Source of the DNA: JAJPHJ01 sp035622315
GTDB lineage: Bacteria; Vulcanimicrobiota; Vulcanimicrobiia; Eremiobacterales; Eremiobacteraceae
DNA: 15,783 nucleotides
Reading direction: 5' to 3'
NCBI GenBank assembly: GCA_035622315.1
Contig: DASPVP010000152.1
Location: forward strand, 1 to 15,783
Below are positions 12,878-15,783 of this stretch, piece after piece. A program made the translations under genes and the position numbers. Numbering within the stretch: position 1 is the stretch's first letter; each line of letters begins with the position of its first letter. The notes beneath the pieces were generated by a model, which had not been told where the DNA came from, searched no databases, and saw only the letters and a program-made list of their open reading frames with translations.

Positions 12878-14392
12878 TTACGCAAGTTGGTAGGTCGGCA
12901 GGGCCATCGCAAGGCTCACCGCTCCACGAACTTTCTCTTCAAAATTCTCGCCGTTGAGCATCACTTGGTTGCCGACGCCGTCCGACACCACATACTCGAG
13001 GATGTCGTGCTGCTGCTCCGGCGTGGCGTCGCCTTGCACCACAAGCTCCAAGACGCTGACTGTGAGCGATCGCGCATCGCCGGGCTTTGCGTCGGCCACC
13101 CACTGCTCGGGCGGCGCGAGATCGCCGGCCGGCGAGAAGAAGACTTGAGGGTCCATGCCTTGCGGCAGCGGGACCTGCTGGGCCGAAGCCATGCTCATCA
13201 TCTGGTCCGAGGCGGCGGGCTTGAAGGAGACCAGCTGGTTGAGATAATTGAGACGCGCCTGGTACGTACCGGTGTTGAGCCACAGGCTGCCGCCGGGCCA
13301 GCCGGCGACGTTTGGCGGTTGCATGGGAACTTGGCCCATCTGCACCATGGCTTGCAGCGTTCGCGCACCGACCTCGGTGGCGCCGAGCATCTTCATCGCG
13401 CCGATCGTCACTTCGAGCGGGCTCTTCACAAGCGCCCGGTATGCCCGCGGCGAGTAGAAGACGTTCGAGCGCAGCAAGATGCCCATGAGCCTCGCGGTGT
13501 CGTAGTTGAGCCCCCGGAACTGATCGGCGACGGCTTCGATGAGCTCAGGTTCAGGATCGTCGTAGACGAAGGCGCGCAGGAACTTACGGGCCATGAAGCT
13601 GGCCGTCACGGGTTGCGCCATGATGATGTCGATGATGTCATCGCCTGTGAAGTCGCCCGTTCGGCCAAGGAAGGTCTTGTCGCCATCATCGTGCAGCCTC
13701 GGGTTGAACACGGACTCCCCTGTGAAACGATCCACGGTGAACCCGGTGAAGGCCCGCGCCGCCTGGCGCACATCTTCCTCGCTGTAGTTGCCGACGCCCA
13801 TCGTGAAGAGCTCCATGAGCTCGCGCGCGTAGTTCTCGTTGGGATGCTGCGCGCGGTTCACCATGCCGTCTAAATAGTGGAGCATGGCCGGGTCGATCGT
13901 GACTTCGTGCGTGAGCTCGGCGTAGTTGCCGAGCGCGAAATGACGGAAGAGCGCGTATTGATCGACCATCATCTGCGGCGTGATCCCCTTTTGCGCGATA
14001 CCGCTCGTGAAGTGGTTGCTCCAGAAATAGGTCATGCGCTCGCGCAACGGGTCTTGGGTGCGCAAGCAGCGGTCGAGCCACCACATGTCGGTGAGGATCG
14101 TCGCGTTGCGTCGCTGGGTCTTGTCGCCCGTGGGGCTCAGGTCGTAACTGATGTCGCCCGTGGGTGCCGCGGGCAACTGGTCGGGGCCGAAGTGGATCAG
14201 GTGTGTGACGGTTGCGTCCATGCCGGCGCTCGTCGCGGCGGCTATCTCTTGGGGCGAGCCGCCGAAACCTGCCCGGCGCAGAAGGTGCGCGGCGCGGCGC
14301 GCGTCCCATGGGCCGCGGTACTGGTCGAGTGCGGTTGACAGGTCAAGCGTACCCGCTGGACGATACTCAGCGGGCTGGACGTCGGCGCTCAT
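12878..14392 (-). CDS. DUF1800 family protein
   Basis: A 504-residue protein of the DUF1800 family, whose genes commonly sit beside DUF1501 genes; the function is unknown. The second ATG (14392) is chosen because GGAG lies 7 bases before it; the first ATG (14398) has GGAG only 1 base away. Family landmarks include the N-terminal RRAAHLLRRAGFGGSP (about 32-47), YFWSNHFTSG, NYARELMELFTMGVGNYSEE followed by a helix to FTGFTV, a later RALVKSPLEVTIGAM, and PPNVAGWPGG. There is no obvious signal peptide, which is usual for this family when its partner is Tat-exported. It is mostly helical. It opens a three-gene operon with DUF1501 and the 120-residue secreted protein. Confidence 0.93.
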   Translation of the reverse strand: MSADVQPAEYRPAGTLDLSTALDQYRGPWDARRAAHLLRRAGFGGSPQEIAAATSAGMDATVTHLIHFGPDQLPAAPTGDISYDLSPTGDKTQRRNATILTDMWWLDRCLRTQDPLRERMTYFWSNHFTSGIAQKGITPQMMVDQYALFRHFALGNYAELTHEVTIDPAMLHYLDGMVNRAQHPNENYARELMELFTMGVGNYSEEDVRQAARAFTGFTVDRFTGESVFNPRLHDDGDKTFLGRTGDFTGDDIIDIIMAQPVTASFMARKFLRAFVYDDPEPELIEAVADQFRGLNYDTARLMGILLRSNVFYSPRAYRALVKSPLEVTIGAMKMLGATEVGARTLQAMVQMGQVPMQPPNVAGWPGGSLWLNTGTYQARLNYLNQLVSFKPAASDQMMSMASAQQVPLPQGMDPQVFFSPAGDLAPPEQWVADAKPGDARSLTVSVLELVVQGDATPEQQHDILEYVVSDGVGNQVMLNGENFEEKVRGAVSLAMALPTYQLA

Positions 14393-14450
14393 GAGCATGC
14401 TCCTGTTCCCATCTTATCGTTATCGACGTGAGAGCGGCTTGAAGCCGTCG

Positions 14451-14470
14451 TGAGACTTCCATGAGAAAGC
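14451..14470. promoter_or_regulatory. putative 11-bp-spaced direct repeat (copy 3)
   Basis: TGAGACT and ATGAGAAAG on the plus strand, TGA triplets 11 bases apart. On the minus strand it reads TTCTCAT, four bases, GTCTCAC. It shares a 12-base core with copy 1 (151-170). It is 58 bases upstream of the DUF1800 start and 126 upstream of the FAD-oxidoreductase start, a reasonable place for a response-regulator site for either. The minus-strand TAAGAT at 14416-14411 is a possible -10 without a clear -35. Confidence 0.25.
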
Positions 14471-14525
14471 CTTCTGAGCGGTGGGCTTGGTCACAACCAT
14501 GGAACGTCGGGTTCCGGCACAACGT

Positions 14526-14552
14526 CACCGCCTTCATATAGAAGTAGCGGTG
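14526..14552 (+). other. 5' leader hairpin of the FAD oxidoreductase gene
   Basis: CACCGCCTTC pairs with GAAG and, after two unpaired bases, GCGGTG, enclosing ATATA: ten paired positions with a TA bulge. It lies 44 bases upstream of the start codon at 14597. It lacks a U-tract. It may be an mRNA leader structure; a smaller GGAAC/GTTCC hairpin (14501-14515) precedes it. Role unknown. Confidence 0.4.
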
Positions 14553-14596
14553 GTGGGCCATAGGGCAAGAGCCGGGGACCGCCCAACCGGCCTTCG

Positions 14597-15783
14597 ATGC
14601 GCTACGATGCCATTATCGTAGGGGGCGGCCACAATGCCCTCGTGGCCGCGGCCTACCTGGCACGCGCCGGGCTGTCGCCGCTGCTCCTGGAGCGAAGCGA
14701 GCTTCTCGGGGGAGCCGCGGTGAGCGAGCACCCCTGGCCGGGATGGACCGTCTCGGCGGCTTCCTACGTCGTCAGCCTCCTCCACCCGGACATCATCCGG
14801 GACCTGGATTTGGAAGCGCACGGCTACCACGCGTACCTCAAAAACCCAAGCTCGTTCACCGCCTCTCCGGACGGCCGTTCGCTTCTGCTCTCACGCGATC
14901 GCGAGCAGACGGCGCGCGAAGTTGCGGTCCACTCGAAGAGCGACGTCAAGGGGCTCCCCGCGCTCGACGAGCTGCTTTGCCGGCACGCGCGTGAGATCTT
15001 CGACGCGCTGCTCGTGCCCGAGCCGCGCTTCGACCGGCTCTCACAGGCGGCGCAGCGGATGTTCTTAGGCTCCGCCGCGGAGTTCGTGCATAGCTATATC
15101 GAAACGCCGATGCTGGCCGCCGCGATCGCGAACGATGGGATCGTGGGCACGTTTGAAGGCCCGCGAAACCCTGGCACCGGTTATGTCTTGGCGCACCACT
15201 ACGCGGGGCGCGCGATGGGTATCCAAGGCGCCTGGGGCTACGTGCGCGGCGGCATGGGCTCGATCTCCGCGGCGATCGCAAGCAGCGCCCGTCAACACGG
15301 CGCGCAGATCCGCACGAATGCCGAGGTGGCGTCCCTGCTCGTGCGAGATGGCAAAGCTGTGGGCGTGGTGCTCGCGGATGGTTCGGAGCTTGAGGCTGCG
15401 GCTGTCCTCTCGGGGGCAGATCCGCTGACCACGTTCTGCAGACTTACGCCTGCCGAGGTCTTGGAGCCCAAGTTCTTAGAGCGCGTGCGCGCTTGGCGAT
15501 GCGACGGGCCCTCGCTGAAGCTCAACCTCGCGCTCGGCGAGTTGCCGCGCTTCAGTTGCCGCCCCAACCTCGCATCGGATGGGCACCTCAACGCGACGAT
15601 CCACATCGCGCCCGATATCGACTATCTCCAGCGTGCCTACGAGGAGGCCACAAGAGGGGTGCCTTCGTCTGCACCGATGCTCGAGATGTTCTTGCAGACG
15701 CCGAGCGATCCGAGTCTCGCGCCGCCGGGCAAGCACATCCTCTCCGTTTTCGCGCAGTACTACCCATACTCGCGCAGCGACGG
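14597..15783 (+). CDS. NAD(P)/FAD-dependent oxidoreductase, PYROXD2/phytoene-desaturase-like (partial, 3' end outside window)
   Basis: An FAD-binding oxidoreductase open through the window edge (395 complete codons, no stop). The N-terminus MRYDAIIVGGGHNALVAAAY holds the dinucleotide-binding GxGxxN motif (residues 9-13), with the usual acidic Glu32 at the end of the second strand and GGAA (38-41) after it. SAASYVVSLLHPDIIRDL (about 57-74) and PSSFTASPDGRSL-like residues match the PYROXD2 branch of the phytoene-desaturase family. VRGGMGSISAAIA (about 217-229) is the conserved C-terminal-half motif. There is no in-frame start between 14597 and the upstream TAG at 14561, so the start is well fixed, although no ribosome site is seen. 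Full-length relatives have about 500-570 residues. The substrate is unknown; carotenoid synthesis is not implied, since no other such gene is nearby. Confidence 0.92.
   Translation, partial: MRYDAIIVGGGHNALVAAAYLARAGLSPLLLERSELLGGAAVSEHPWPGWTVSAASYVVSLLHPDIIRDLDLEAHGYHAYLKNPSSFTASPDGRSLLLSRDREQTAREVAVHSKSDVKGLPALDELLCRHAREIFDALLVPEPRFDRLSQAAQRMFLGSAAEFVHSYIETPMLAAAIANDGIVGTFEGPRNPGTGYVLAHHYAGRAMGIQGAWGYVRGGMGSISAAIASSARQHGAQIRTNAEVASLLVRDGKAVGVVLADGSELEAAAVLSGADPLTTFCRLTPAEVLEPKFLERVRAWRCDGPSLKLNLALGELPRFSCRPNLASDGHLNATIHIAPDIDYLQRAYEEATRGVPSSAPMLEMFLQTPSDPSLAPPGKHILSVFAQYYPYSRSD

Noticed and set aside
12803..13873. Plus-strand open frame of 356 codons opposite DUF1800
   Set aside because: Antisense to a well-supported DUF1800 gene; low-complexity His/Arg/Leu product with no family character.
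14367..14561. Minus-strand 64-codon frame upstream of DUF1800
   Set aside because: It overlaps the DUF1800 start in another frame, has no ribosome site and would span a probable promoter region. Nothing in its product suggests a real protein.
14597..15783. Carotenoid biosynthesis gene
   Set aside because: The fold family includes phytoene desaturases, but the motifs fit the PYROXD2 branch better and no crtB, crtE or related gene lies in the window.

Overview
The window is GC-rich, densely coded DNA that looks chromosomal. Lipoproteins, a Tat-exported protein and a probable outer-membrane haem protein point to a diderm bacterium. The mixture (paired DUF1800/DUF1501 genes, a short HhH-GPD-like protein of the kind seen in Actinobacteria, M61 peptidase, YtrA-type GntR/ABC operon) would suit a poorly studied soil or environmental phylum such as Eremiobacterota (WPS-2). 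That placement is a guess by resemblance, not shown by the sequence. I see no tRNA, rRNA, CRISPR array, insertion sequence or phage gene.

Layout. (1) 1-1358: a monocistronic lipoprotein gene followed by two hairpins, the second a clear intrinsic terminator. (2) 1405-2923, plus strand: an unrecognised 180-residue protein and an aldo/keto reductase. (3) 2933-5494, minus strand: an operon read from a good sigma70-type promoter (TTGACA-17-TATTGT) that overlaps a CTAG-rich 8-bp tandem repeat. Its order is a 38-residue small ORF, a YtrA-type GntR repressor, an ABC ATPase, an ABC-2 permease and a 49-residue small ORF. Three of the junctions are tight, two of them 4-base ATGA overlaps. (4) 5570-7193, minus strand: a cupredoxin lipoprotein overlapping a c-type haem protein with a barrel-like body, a likely envelope electron-transfer pair. 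(5) 7285-7791, plus strand: a short HhH-GPD-like protein. It meets the next operon tail to tail on a shared CTAG. (6) 7788-10690, minus strand: a small zinc-ribbon protein, an alpha/beta hydrolase and a secreted M61 peptidase with a PDZ-like domain. (7) 10740-11096, plus strand: a cysteine-rich protein divergent from the zinc-ribbon gene and ended by a strong terminator. (8) 11220-14392, minus strand: DUF1800, DUF1501 (Tat-exported) and a 120-residue secreted helical protein. (9) 14597 to the window end, plus strand: the first 395 codons of a PYROXD2-like FAD oxidoreductase, preceded by a 5' hairpin.

No complete new system stands out. The best leads are the two small ORFs built into the GntR/ABC operon, its repeat operator, a family of GGGGCGAYT palindromes at gene ends in the DUF1800/DUF1501 region, and a tentative 11-bp-spaced direct repeat found in three intergenic regions.
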